Positions 1 to 9,119 are shown, numbered from the stretch's first letter. The stretch is DNA of 50,869 nt from DASUZB01 sp036377075 (GCA_036377075.1 DASUZB010000010.1:1-50869), one strand, 5' to 3'. Made by a program: numbers and translations. The notes: generated by a model not told the origin, from the letters alone.

Positions 1-61
1 GCATCTCCGGAGCTGCCCGCCAAGCGTGAACCCGCCAGCTGCTCCGGGCGGTCGTCCAACG

Positions 62-724
62 TCACGGCCCGCCCAGCCCAGGCGAGGCGTGCGGGGCCTG
101 CTGGTCCAGCCAGCGCCGCCACGCCAGCAGGTAGCGGTCGCCGGCCGCCCGCTCGCGCAGCTCGTCCTCCGGCTCGGGACGGCCGCCCCGCACCCCGCGC
201 TCCAGGCCACGTTGCATCTGCTCGTGGGTCAGGCCCTCGGACTCGGCCCAGGCGGCCTGGACCTGGGCCAACAGCTGGTCGTCGGTCCACCGCCCCGCCA
301 GGTAGTAGCCCAGCAGCGCGCCCGCCGCGGCCTCCAGCTCCGCCCGGTCGGCGCCCCTTGGCGCGCCGGGCCGCTCCTCGTCGTCGAGCCAGCGGTGCCG
401 CTCGTCCAACGAGCCGAGCTGCGCCAGCATCCGGTCGACCTCGGCCCGTGCCACGTACGGGTCCTTGCCGCTGAGCTGGCCGTACAGGCGGTACGCCCGC
501 GCCTCCACGGCCGCCGACCCCCGCATGCGGGCGTACCGGAAACTGCCGAACACCTTCACCACGAACCATGGGGCCAGCAGCCACGACAGGTGCGCCCGCC
601 GCATCCGCCGCAGCACCCGCTGGGTTCGCCGGCTGGGGAGCGGGACGAGGAAGTCCTCGTGCAGCGCCAGCAGCGCGGCCCGGAGCGCCGCCAGGTCCGC
701 CGCCGCCACCCGCTCGTCGCCCAC
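62..724 (-). CDS. Hypothetical protein, 220 residues
   Basis: I do not recognise this protein. The GTG at 724 is chosen because a GGGGAGG ribosome site lies a few bases upstream; the longer reading from 784 adds an arginine-rich, non-protein-like leader. The product is soluble-looking, rich in Ala, Arg, Leu and Glu, with several predicted amphipathic helices and no signal peptide or clear membrane segment. A central W-L-x-A-P-W-F-V-V-K-V-F-G stretch is the most hydrophobic part. It lies about 90 bases downstream of the helicase-like gene on the same strand, so the two may be co-transcribed. That link is inference from spacing only. Confidence 0.6.
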   Translation of the reverse strand: MGDERVAAADLAALRAALLALHEDFLVPLPSRRTQRVLRRMRRAHLSWLLAPWFVVKVFGSFRYARMRGSAAVEARAYRLYGQLSGKDPYVARAEVDRMLAQLGSLDERHRWLDDEERPGAPRGADRAELEAAAGALLGYYLAGRWTDDQLLAQVQAAWAESEGLTHEQMQRGLERGVRGGRPEPEDELRERAAGDRYLLAWRRWLDQQAPHASPGLGGP

Positions 725-814
725 GCCACCTCCCCGCCGGTGGCGGCATCGTCGCACAGCCGACCAAGGCGCCCACACCCCCACAACCCCCTGGGGCCAG
801 GGGATCGTCGCGGG

Positions 815-3800
815 TCACCCGAAGCGGGCGTCGGGCTCGGGGGTGAGGAGCAGGCGGCGGCGGTCGCCGCACCAGGGGCAGGTCCAGAACCAGCCCTTCT
901 CGCGGCCGCGGCGGTAGTACTGGGCGTAGCAGCGGGCGGCCGGGTGCCAGGCGCAGACGGGGGCGGCGCGGAAGGCCTCGGCCTGCTCGACGGCGAGCAG
1001 GGCGCGGGCGAACTGCTCGCCCTCGACCAGGACCATGCCCTCGTCCCGCTCGTGCGGGGTTGCCAGCACGCTCACGTTGCCGATGAAGGTGCGGCGCCGG
1101 TCGAGCACCACCATGCGTTCGGCGACGCCGTAGATCGCCACCACGGTGAGGCCGGCGGCGCGCAGGGCGCCGAGGCGGCGCTCGTCGTTCGGCCGGTGCT
1201 CGTGGGGCGGCTTGACGAAGACCGTCACGCGGCAGCCGCGCTCGGCGGCCGCGCCGAGCCAGCCGAGCGCCGGGCTGGGCCTGGTGGCGAGCTGCGGGCT
1301 CCACACCCAGACCTCGCCGTCGGTGGCGGCGAGCTCCGCCTCGAGGCGGGCGAGGAACTCCGCGCCCTCCAGGGCGAGCAGCGACGGCACCTCCGCCGCG
1401 GCCGCGGGAGGCTGCAGCGACAGGAAGCGGCCGGCGCCCACCACCGGGATGCGACCGTCGCGGCAGAGCCTGCCCACTTCGGCGAGGGGGCCGTGCGCGG
1501 CGGCCTCCACCGTGGCGCGGTCGGCCAGCAGGTAGGTGCGCTCGGCCCGGGTGGTGCCCAGGTTGAACTGGCGCAGGCCGCGCAGCTCGTGGCGGGTGCC
1601 GTCGGCACGCGCGCCGGCGAGCCAGCCCGGTTCGCGGCCGCCCTCGACCAGGTCGAGCACGGCCACCGGGAGGCGGCGGCCCTGGAACCTGGAGGGCCGA
1701 CCAATCTCGGCCCGATCGTCCAGGCCGGCGTCGAGCATCGCCGCCTCCGCCAGACGGAGCTGCGCGGCGTACGGGGCCATCACCGCCACCGGCTGGCCGA
1801 GGTCCTGGTGGTGCTCGGCGATCGCCCGTGCGAGCAGCGCGCCGACCGGCCACCACTCGCGGCGGGCGCTCCGCACCCGGGTCCGGATGCGGGCCAGTTC
1901 CCCGAAGGGGGCCACGTCGACCAGGGCGAGCTCGCCGAGGCCGTCGGCGGCGGCGGGCCGGTCACCGGCGCGGGCGGGCAGGTTGCCGCCGTAGAAGCCC
2001 TGGTCGGCCAGCTCGGCGGCGACCGGGCCGAGCAGGCGGACCGGGCCGATGGTGCTGCAGCCGGACCGCTCGAGCAGCGCCTTGGGGCGGTCGAGGCCGA
2101 GCACGCTGAAGCAGTCGCGCAGCAGCCAGCGCGACACCGGCACGCTCGCCGGCCTGGAGGCTTCGAGGGCGCTGGCCGGGCCGGCCTGCAGCGGGTCGCC
2201 GACCAGGGTCACGCCGCGGTTGGCGAGGCTGGCGGCCAGCACCACGGCGGGCGGGAGCGCGGCGGCGGCCTCGAGCACGACCACGTGGTCGTAGGCGCGC
2301 TCGCGCACGGCCTCCTCGGCGGCGAGGCGATCCATCGTGGTGGCGACCACGGTGGCCGCAGCCACGACGACGGGGCCCATCGCGGCCGCCGCCGCGGCCA
2401 GGCGTTCGCGCTCCGCCGCCAGGCCGGCGAGCTCCTCCCTGCCCTGGCGGGCGTCGGCGCGCAGCTGGTCGATGCGGCCGGCCAGCTCGGGCAGGCCCTG
2501 CTCCTCGGCCTCGCGCACCAGGCGCCGGTCGGCCTCGCCGGGTCCCTCGGCCTGGCGCGCCCGCTCGAGGTCGGCACGGGTGGCGCCGAGCGCCTGCTGG
2601 CGCTCCTGCGCGGCCAGCTCGGCGGCCTGCAGCCGCTCGTGGGCGGCGGCCGCCGCCCGGTCGCGGCCGTCGACCTCCTCGCGGCTGAAGGACCCGGCGC
2701 GGCGGCGCTGCCGCTCGATCTGCTCGCCGAGCATGGCGGCGGCGCGCTCGCGGTCGACCACCGCCTCCCACGCCGGCAGCAGGGCCGCCTCGGCCTCGCG
2801 CCTGGCGGCGCGGACGCGGCCGCCGGTGCCCAGCCGGGTGGCGCGGCGCACCGGGGAGAGGCGGCCGAAGTCCGCCACCGCGCCGCGGGATTCCTCCAGC
2901 CGCTGCAGCAGCCCCCGGACGTGCTCCTTGGCGTCGGTCAGCTCCTCCTGCATCGTGTCCAGCTCGCGCTCCATGCGGTCGACCTGCTGGTAGGCGTCGC
3001 GCGCCTCGCCGGCCTCGGCGACCGCGGCGTCGGCCTGCTCGCGGGCGTCACGGGCGCGCTCGGCCTCGCCGCGGGCGGCCTGGAGGGCCAGCTCCTGCTC
3101 TTCGACGCGGCGCTGGAGACTCTGGACGGCGTCGGCGTGGTCGACCAGCGCGCGGGCGCGCTCGTAGGCCGGCCCGTCGAAGCCGGCCAGCAGGCGCTCC
3201 GCCCGTTCCAGGATGAGCTGGTCCGGTTCGGCCCGCAGCGCGGAGATGCGCTGGTCGAGCTCGTCGACGCGCTCACCGTGCACCGCGCCGCGCAGCTCGC
3301 CGGCGCGGGAGAGCGGCAGGAACGGGTGGTCGGCGACCTCCGGCAGGCTCGGCGGGCCGACGCGCACGACCTGGCCGGCGGCCGCGTCCGGCAGCCGCCG
3401 CAGGGCCTCGACGGCGGCGCGGTCCACCGCGGCGGCGATCGGCGACACCAGCAGCACGCTGTGCCCTTCCCCGGCGAGGCCGGCCACCACCTCGGCCACC
3501 ACCCTGGTCGGGTCGGTCCCCACCGGCGCCCACACGACGTTGAACCCGGGCGCGCGGCTCGCCGCGCAGGCGGCGGCCTCCTCCGGGCTCAGCCCGGGCC
3601 GCGGCGGCGGTGACCTGGGCGGCGGGTCGAGGACGCCGGTGTCGAAGCGGTCGGCGAGGCCCGGCTCGCGCACCGCCTCCAGCGCGGCGACCAGGGCGCG
3701 CAGCGGGCCCCCCGGGTCGGCGGTGGCGCTCAGCCGCACCCCGCCGCGCGCGACCGGACCCAGCACCACGAGGTTGTCGCCCTGCCGGCAGAGCACCTCG

Positions 3801-4141
3801 GCGACCGGCAGCGCCGCGCCGGGATCGCCGGCGGGCACCAGCATGAGGTCGCGCAAGGCGCCGGCGTCGACCGGGGCGCCGCGCAGGTCGACCCGGTAGC
3901 GCGCGCTGCGGGGGGTGGGCGGGGAGGCCGGCTCGGGCCGGGCGGGGCCGAGGTCGACCTGGGCCAGGGCCGCGGGTGCCGCCTCCAGCTCCTCGGTCGC
4001 GGCGGCGACCACCTCGCGCAGCCATGCCGGTGGCTTCGGTGGGGCGTAGGCCGGCCGCCGCACCTCCGGCCGGGCAATGGCTCGACGCGGCGCCAGGGGA
4101 CGAGCGCCGGGATCATCGCCAGGTTCGCCGCTGTTCGACAA
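815..4141 (-). CDS. Helicase-like (SF1/UPF1-type) and PLD-like fusion protein with eroded catalytic motifs
   Basis: About 1,108 residues. The order of motifs follows UPF1/DNA2-like SF1 helicases. The Walker A position reads APVGTDPT (residues 205-212) instead of GxxGxGKT, and the Walker B position reads VVVLEAAAALPP (620-631) instead of a DEA box. Motif III is kept (LVGDPLQAGP, 646-655), as are motif IV (APYAAQLRL, ~789), motif V (RFQGRRLPVAVLDL, ~818) and motif VI (NLGTTRAERTYLL, ~860). Residues ~340-590 form a long Glu/Ala/Arg coiled coil. Residues ~920-1050 resemble a PLD domain, but the HxK site reads AERM. A C-terminal C1063/H1066/C1071/C1088/C1091 cluster looks like a zinc knuckle. The start is uncertain: TTG 4141 fits a TAGACA -10 at 4182-4177, while ATG 4234 would lie upstream of it. 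It is probably non-catalytic, acting by nucleic-acid or protein binding (inference). Confidence 0.7.
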   Translation of the reverse strand: MSNSGEPGDDPGARPLAPRRAIARPEVRRPAYAPPKPPAWLREVVAAATEELEAAPAALAQVDLGPARPEPASPPTPRSARYRVDLRGAPVDAGALRDLMLVPAGDPGAALPVAEVLCRQGDNLVVLGPVARGGVRLSATADPGGPLRALVAALEAVREPGLADRFDTGVLDPPPRSPPPRPGLSPEEAAACAASRAPGFNVVWAPVGTDPTRVVAEVVAGLAGEGHSVLLVSPIAAAVDRAAVEALRRLPDAAAGQVVRVGPPSLPEVADHPFLPLSRAGELRGAVHGERVDELDQRISALRAEPDQLILERAERLLAGFDGPAYERARALVDHADAVQSLQRRVEEQELALQAARGEAERARDAREQADAAVAEAGEARDAYQQVDRMERELDTMQEELTDAKEHVRGLLQRLEESRGAVADFGRLSPVRRATRLGTGGRVRAARREAEAALLPAWEAVVDRERAAAMLGEQIERQRRRAGSFSREEVDGRDRAAAAAHERLQAAELAAQERQQALGATRADLERARQAEGPGEADRRLVREAEEQGLPELAGRIDQLRADARQGREELAGLAAERERLAAAAAAMGPVVVAAATVVATTMDRLAAEEAVRERAYDHVVVLEAAAALPPAVVLAASLANRGVTLVGDPLQAGPASALEASRPASVPVSRWLLRDCFSVLGLDRPKALLERSGCSTIGPVRLLGPVAAELADQGFYGGNLPARAGDRPAAADGLGELALVDVAPFGELARIRTRVRSARREWWPVGALLARAIAEHHQDLGQPVAVMAPYAAQLRLAEAAMLDAGLDDRAEIGRPSRFQGRRLPVAVLDLVEGGREPGWLAGARADGTRHELRGLRQFNLGTTRAERTYLLADRATVEAAAHGPLAEVGRLCRDGRIPVVGAGRFLSLQPPAAAAEVPSLLALEGAEFLARLEAELAATDGEVWVWSPQLATRPSPALGWLGAAAERGCRVTVFVKPPHEHRPNDERRLGALRAAGLTVVAIYGVAERMVVLDRRRTFIGNVSVLATPHERDEGMVLVEGEQFARALLAVEQAEAFRAAPVCAWHPAARCYAQYYRRGREKGWFWTCPWCGDRRRLLLTPEPDARFG

Positions 4142-4176
4142 CGCTACTGAGCGCCCTTGTCGCCGATCGCACGTCT

Positions 4177-4182
4177 TGTCTA
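4177..4182 (-). promoter_or_regulatory. Candidate -10 hexamer for the helicase-like gene
   Basis: The hexamer TAGACA on the minus strand lies in the 227-base gap between the two divergent genes starting near 4141 and 4369. A start near 4170 would give a leader of about 29 bases before TTG 4141. No convincing -35 box is visible. The gap is less GC-rich than its surroundings and probably holds both divergent promoters; a TATATC at 4221-4226 could serve the rightward gene. Confidence 0.3.
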
Positions 4183-4368
4183 GCTTGCCACGATAACCCA
4201 GGTTTGCACGGCCACGAAGGTATATCGCACGCATATGCGGGGAACCAAGCAGGAAACCGCGTCCTCGTCGGACGGCGGCTCGGGTGGCAGGGCACGGCCG
4301 GCCCGGGCGGACGGGCGCGTGCGGCATGCAGGTCCACCCGGCCGGGACGGGGCCGGTGGAAGGCGGCG

Positions 4369-7300
4369 ATGGTGGAGGCCGGGCTGGAGTTCCGCCTGCT
4401 CGGGCCCATCGAGGCGCGGCGCGACGGCGTCGCGCTCGAGCTGGGCGGCGGCAAGAGCCGCGCCCTGCTCGCCTTCCTGCTCCTCTCCCCCAACCGGCCG
4501 GTCTCGACCGAGCGCCTGATCGAGGCACTGTGGGGGCGTCGCGCCGCCCCAGAGCGCCAGGCAGGCGCTGCAGAACCGCGTCTCGGCGGTGCGCCGCGCC
4601 CTGGGGCCGGCGCAGGGCGTCCTGGTCACCTGCGAACGCGGCTACCTGGTCCGGGTCGAGCCGGAGGCGGTCGACGCGCACCGCTTCGTCCGCCTGGCCG
4701 GCAGGGCCGGGCCGCCCTCGCCGCCGGCGACCAGGCCGCGGCGGCCACGCTGCTGCGCCAGGCGCTCGCCCTGTGGCGCGGCCCGGCGGTGGCCGACGGG
4801 TTCGACGCCGGCCTGGCCTGGCCCGCGGTCGGCTGGCTGGAGGAGCGCCGCCTGACCGCGCTCGAGGACCGCATCGAGGCCGACCTCGCCGGCGGCCGCC
4901 ACCGCGAGCTCGCCGGCGAGCTACGCGCGCTGGTCGCCGCTCACCCGCTGCGCGAGCGGCTGCGCGGCCAGCTCATGCTCGCCGTGTACCGCTCGGGCCG
5001 CCAGGCCGAGGCGCTGGCCGCCTACCGGGACGGGCGCGCCGCGACCGTCGCCGAGCTGGGCACCGAGCCCGGCGCCGAGCTTCGCCGCCTGGAGCAGGCG
5101 ATCCTCGCCCAGGACAGCACCCTGGAGCTGGCCCCGGACGACCCCGGCGAGCCCGCCGCCGGGCCGGAGCCGGCTCCGCCCGGCCACCGGGCGGAACGCA
5201 AGCTCGTGAGCGTCCTGCTGGTCGACGTCGACGAGCCGGCCGGCCCCGGCGGCGAGCGCGACCCCGAGGACCTCGCCAGCCTGCTGACCGAGCGGCTCTC
5301 CCTGGTCGGCTCGGTGGTCGAGCGCTACGGCGGCACCGTCGAGCAGACCGTCGCCGGCACCGTGCTGGCGCTGTTCGGCGTGCCCCGAAGCCGCGGGGAC
5401 GACCCCGAGCGCGCGGTCCGGGCCGCCCTGGCGCTGCGCGACGCCGTCGGCGCCTCGGAGGGCACCCGAGGCCCCGGGCCGCGCCTGCGTGCCGCCGTCG
5501 TCACCGGCGAGGCCCTGGTCGGCCTCGAGGTCGGCGCCGGCGGGCAGCGCGTCACCGGCGACCTGGTCGCGCTCTGCACCCGCCTGGTCCAGGCGACGCC
5601 GCCCGGCTCGGTGATGGTCTCGGCCGCCACCGAGCGAGCCACCGCCCGCGCGGTCCGCTACGACCAGGCCAGCCTGATCGCCCTCGGCGGCCGGGTGGAG
5701 CCGATCGCCGTCTGGCGTGCCCTGGAGGTCCGCGACCAGCCCGGTCTGGGGCGCGCCCGGACCGGCGGCTCGCCGCTGGTCGGCCGCGGGCGGGAGCTCG
5801 GCACGATGCGCGCCGCCTGGCGGCGGGTTCGCAGCGAGGGGCGCCCCGAGCTGGTCGTCGTCGTCGGCCCGCCAGGCATCGGCAAGAGCCGCCTGGTCGC
5901 CGAGCTGTGCCGGCCGATCGAGCAGGGCGAGCCCGGCGCCTGGCGGGAGGGCCGCTCGCTGCCCTACGGCCAGGCGACCACCTGCTGGGCGCTCGCCGAG
6001 GTCGTCAGGGCGGAGGCGGGCATCGGCGAGGGCGACGCCGCCGCGGAGGCCGCGCGCAAGCTGACCGGCGCCGTGGGCGACGCCCTCGGCGAGGCCGGCG
6101 CCGCGACGGCCCCTTGGGTCGCCGGGCACCTTCGCCGCCTGCTCGGCGGCGGCGGGGGTGGCGCCTCACTGACCGGGGACGGCCACGCCGAGGCCTTCGC
6201 GGCGTGGCGGCGCTTCCTCCACGCGCGGGCCGCCCGGCGGCCGATGGTGCTCGCCCTCGAGGACCTGCACTGGGCCGACGACCTGCTGCTCGACTTCGTC
6301 GCCGGCCTCGCCGAGGCCGCCGGCGACCAGCCCGGCCCGGTACCGCTGCTGGTGGTCGCGACCGCCCGGCCGGAGCTGCTCGAACGCCGCCCCGGCCTGC
6401 TCACGGGCGCGGGCCGGCTGCCGCTCGGGCCGCTGCCCGACGCCGACACCACCACGCTGCTCGAGGCGCTGCTCGCCGAGCACGGGCTGGGTGGGACGGT
6501 CGACGCCGACCTGCTCGCCCGGGTGGGCGGCAGCCCGCTGTTCGCCGAGGAGTACGTGCGCATGCTGCGCGACCGCGGCCAGGCCGCCGGCACGGCCGAG
6601 CCGCCGCTGCCGGAGAGCGTCCACGCGATCGTCGCCGCCCGGCTGGACGCCCTGCCGCCGCAGGAGAAGTCGGTCCTGCAGGACGCCGCCGTGCTCGGCG
6701 AGGCGAGCCGGCTGGACGCGCTCGCCGCGGTCGGCGGCCACGACCGCACCCGGCTCGCCTCGAGCCTGCGCCGCCTGGAGGCCGACGAGTTCGTGCGGCG
6801 CACCACCAGCCCCGCGGGCTCGGGAGACGCGCCCGACGACCGCTGCGGGTACGCCTTCCGCCACGTGGTCGTGCGGGACGTCGCCTACGGGCAGCTCCCC
6901 CGCGCCGCCAGGGCGGAACGGCACCGCCGCGCCGCGGCCTGGCTGGAGCGGCTCCGCGACGGCGCCGCCGAGGCTGAGGTGCTCCTCGGCCGCCTGGCGA
7001 TGGAGCGCGGCCAGGGCGAGCGCCGTGCCGCCTGCCACCGCCGCGCCCTGGAGCTGGTGGCGGGGGCGCCGCCGTCGCGCGCCAAGGCGACGGTGCTGCG
7101 CTCGACCGCGATGTTCCACGTGATGGCCGGCCGCCCCGCCGAGGGGATCGAGGCCGCCCGCCAGGCGCTGGAGATCGCCGGCCCGCTCGGCCTGCGCACC
7201 CTCGAGCTCGGCGCGCTCGGCACCATCGGCGCCGCTGTGGTCACCCGCGGCGAGCAGCGTGGCATCACCGACCTGGAGCGCTGCGTCGCGGGCTTCGCGT

Positions 7301-8142
7301 CGCTGTGCTCCCCGCGGGTCGCCATCTGGCGCGGCAACCTCGCCGGCGCCTACGCCATGGTCGGCGACCTCGAACGCGCCTTCACCGCCTGGGCACGCGC
7401 CGCCAGGGAGGCACAGCACTACGGCTTCACCCGGCAGCAGCGCCGCTTCGAGCTCGCCCAGGTCGCCGAGTGGTTCTGGACCGGCCGCTGGGACCGGGCG
7501 GTGGCGGCGGTCGACGCCCTGCAGGCCCGCTCGGAACGGGGCAACCCGCACTTCATGGAGTCGCGGTGCCGGCTGTGGCGCGCCCGCATCCGGCTCGCCC
7601 GCGGCGCGCCGGACGGCGCCGTCGCCGACGCGAGGGCCGCCCTGGCCCTGGCGCGCCAGGCCGGCGACCCCTACGACCAGCAGCCGGCGCGCGGCATCCT
7701 CGCCTGCGCGCTGATCGCCGCCGGCCGCGCCGGCGAGGCCGAGCCGCTGCTCGACGAGCTGCTCGCCGGCCTGCGCGGGTCGCTGCTGCAGCCGGCCCTC
7801 GGCGCCGGCCTGCCGTTCGCCCTCGCCTGCCTCGGCCGCCCGGTCGGGGTCCTCGACGCCGCCGGCGCCCTGCCCTCCCCCTGGCTCGACGCGGCGCGCG
7901 CCCTGCTCGCCGGCGACCCCGGCGCCGCCGCCGACCGCTACGCCCGCATCGGCTCCCGCCCCGACGAGGCCCGCGCCCGCCTCCTCGACGGCCGGCGCCT
8001 GCTCGCCGCCGGCCGCCCCGACCTGGCCCGCGCCCAGCTCCACCGCGCCGCCGCCTTCTGGCGCCAGGTCGCCGCCACCCCCCTGCTGCGCGAGGCCGAG
8101 ACCCTGGCCGCCATGACCGCCACCCACGCGGGGGTTCGCTAG
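4369..8142 (+). CDS. BTAD-type regulator with cyclase-like, AAA ATPase and TPR regions (two compensating frameshifts)
   Basis: A large SARP/LAL-like transcriptional regulator, about 1,257 codons. ATG 4369 follows GGAAGG. Order: winged-helix OmpR-type domain (1-~110); bacterial transcriptional activation domain (~115-245); a class III nucleotidyl cyclase-like domain (~275-445); P-loop ATPase with Walker A GPPGIGKS (~500) and Walker B LALEDLHWADD (~627); then C-terminal TPR-like helices. Between about 4534 and 4707 the family-like sequence (ALQNRVSAVRRALGP, then VTCERGYLVRVEPEAVDAHRF) is in the +1 frame. One extra base in the G5 run at 4532-4536 and one lost base near 4706 restore the frame without a stop. 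As written, the recognition-helix region is scrambled. In the cyclase-like domain the second metal aspartate (usually GDAV) reads AGTV, so catalysis is unlikely. It is divergent from the helicase-like gene. Confidence 0.85.
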   Translation: MVEAGLEFRLLGPIEARRDGVALELGGGKSRALLAFLLLSPNRPVSTERLIEALWGRRAAPERQAGAAEPRLGGAPRPGAGAGRPGHLRTRLPGPGRAGGGRRAPLRPPGRQGRAALAAGDQAAAATLLRQALALWRGPAVADGFDAGLAWPAVGWLEERRLTALEDRIEADLAGGRHRELAGELRALVAAHPLRERLRGQLMLAVYRSGRQAEALAAYRDGRAATVAELGTEPGAELRRLEQAILAQDSTLELAPDDPGEPAAGPEPAPPGHRAERKLVSVLLVDVDEPAGPGGERDPEDLASLLTERLSLVGSVVERYGGTVEQTVAGTVLALFGVPRSRGDDPERAVRAALALRDAVGASEGTRGPGPRLRAAVVTGEALVGLEVGAGGQRVTGDLVALCTRLVQATPPGSVMVSAATERATARAVRYDQASLIALGGRVEPIAVWRALEVRDQPGLGRARTGGSPLVGRGRELGTMRAAWRRVRSEGRPELVVVVGPPGIGKSRLVAELCRPIEQGEPGAWREGRSLPYGQATTCWALAEVVRAEAGIGEGDAAAEAARKLTGAVGDALGEAGAATAPWVAGHLRRLLGGGGGGASLTGDGHAEAFAAWRRFLHARAARRPMVLALEDLHWADDLLLDFVAGLAEAAGDQPGPVPLLVVATARPELLERRPGLLTGAGRLPLGPLPDADTTTLLEALLAEHGLGGTVDADLLARVGGSPLFAEEYVRMLRDRGQAAGTAEPPLPESVHAIVAARLDALPPQEKSVLQDAAVLGEASRLDALAAVGGHDRTRLASSLRRLEADEFVRRTTSPAGSGDAPDDRCGYAFRHVVVRDVAYGQLPRAARAERHRRAAAWLERLRDGAAEAEVLLGRLAMERGQGERRAACHRRALELVAGAPPSRAKATVLRSTAMFHVMAGRPAEGIEAARQALEIAGPLGLRTLELGALGTIGAAVVTRGEQRGITDLERCVAGFASLCSPRVAIWRGNLAGAYAMVGDLERAFTAWARAAREAQHYGFTRQQRRFELAQVAEWFWTGRWDRAVAAVDALQARSERGNPHFMESRCRLWRARIRLARGAPDGAVADARAALALARQAGDPYDQQPARGILACALIAAGRAGEAEPLLDELLAGLRGSLLQPALGAGLPFALACLGRPVGVLDAAGALPSPWLDAARALLAGDPGAAADRYARIGSRPDEARARLLDGRRLLAAGRPDLARAQLHRAAAFWRQVAATPLLREAETLAAMTATHAGVR

Positions 8143-8150
8143 CGCGGCGC

Positions 8151-9023
8151 TCAGGCGCCGGCGCGGCGCAGCGCCGCGAGCAGGCCGCGGGCGTTGTCGG
8201 CGTGGATGCCGGCCATCGGCGGCCAGCTCGCCAGGCGCGGGTCGTCGACGCGGGCGGCGGCGGCCACCGCCGCGTCCGCGTCGCCGCCGGCGGCGGCCAG
8301 CGGCGCCACGGCGGCCTCCAGGGCGTCCAGGTAGCGGCGGTCGGCGTCGAGGCGGGCGCGCAGCCCGGCGGCGTCGCCGGGGCTGCCGTGGCCGGGGACG
8401 ACCAGGGCCACGCCCCGCACGGCGGCGAGGGCGTCGAGGCCCTGCCGGTAGGCGCCGAGCGGGTCGGGTTCGAGCTCCCAGTCGGGCAACGGAAGCTCGA
8501 TCTCGCTGAGCATGTCGCCGGCGAACAGGACCCCGTCGGGTTCCACCAGCACGGCGGCGTGGCCGGGGCAGTGGCCGCCGGCCGGCACCAGGCGCACCGG
8601 CGGTCCCGGCCAGGCGAGCACGCCGCCGGCGGGGGCGGCCCGCAGGCGCCCGGCGAGGTCGACCTCGAAGCGCACGTAGTGCTCGTCGCCCCAGCGGGCC
8701 AGCGGCTGCTCGACCAGGTCGTGGCGGTGCGTGGCCAGCAGCTCCACCGTCCCCGCGGTGGCGAACCGGGGCGCCGCGCCGAGGGCCCCGGACCACAGGA
8801 CGTGGTCCCAGTGGGCGTGGGTGGCTGCCGCGGCGGCCACCCGCTGGCCGGCGGCGTGCAGCTCGGCGGCGAGGCCGGCCAGCTCGCCCGGCAGCACGCC
8901 CGGGTCCACCAGCAGGACGGCGCCGTCGCGGCCGGCGACCACGCCGCCGCCGGTACGGTAGAGGGCGCTGCTGCTGACGCGTACCGTGGGGGTCAGCTCG
9001 GTGAGGCGGGAGGCGAGGGTCAA
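8151..9023 (-). CDS. Metallo-beta-lactamase-fold hydrolase
   Basis: A 290-residue MBL-fold enzyme. The metal motif THAHWDH gives H69, H71, D73 and H74, followed by a CPGH histidine, an aspartate in FAGD and a final PGHG histidine, so all five conserved MBL motifs are present. It has no signal peptide and is probably a cytoplasmic thioesterase/glyoxalase-like or lactonase-type hydrolase; the substrate cannot be read from sequence. The start used is TTG 9023, with a GGAG about nine bases upstream; a start slightly further in is possible. It is divergent from crtE with under 100 bases between starts, so the two may share a control region. The stop is eight bases beyond the end of the convergent BTAD regulator. 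Confidence 0.88.
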   Translation of the reverse strand: MTLASRLTELTPTVRVSSSALYRTGGGVVAGRDGAVLLVDPGVLPGELAGLAAELHAAGQRVAAAAATHAHWDHVLWSGALGAAPRFATAGTVELLATHRHDLVEQPLARWGDEHYVRFEVDLAGRLRAAPAGGVLAWPGPPVRLVPAGGHCPGHAAVLVEPDGVLFAGDMLSEIELPLPDWELEPDPLGAYRQGLDALAAVRGVALVVPGHGSPGDAAGLRARLDADRRYLDALEAAVAPLAAAGGDADAAVAAAARVDDPRLASWPPMAGIHADNARGLLAALRRAGA

Positions 9024-9119
9024 CCTGAACGCTCCGGGGACGGTGTCGGCCGCATCCGTTTACCATGCCCGAGCGATCGCCGCCCCCATGCCCCCGCCAG
9101 AAAGGACGCCGTCGACGTC

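Noticed and set aside
26..3613. A 1,195-codon open frame on the plus strand opposite the helicase-like gene
   Set aside because: It is an antisense frame kept open by GC bias. Its composition is low-complexity Arg/Ala/Gly/Pro, while the minus frame shows recognisable helicase and PLD motifs.
3700..3712. GGGCCCCCCGGG as a third copy of the HTTM-region repeat
   Set aside because: It lacks the flanking TACCGCT and GAGC parts and lies in helicase-like coding sequence; it is just a GC run.
4284..6977. A long Arg-rich frame inside the BTAD regulator
   Set aside because: It is a shadow frame. Only the short +1 segment at about 4534-4707 carries family-like sequence.
6166..9066. A 966-codon minus-strand frame covering the regulator's TPR region and the MBL gene
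   Set aside because: It is a low-complexity antisense shadow; the MBL gene is in a different frame with all metal motifs.
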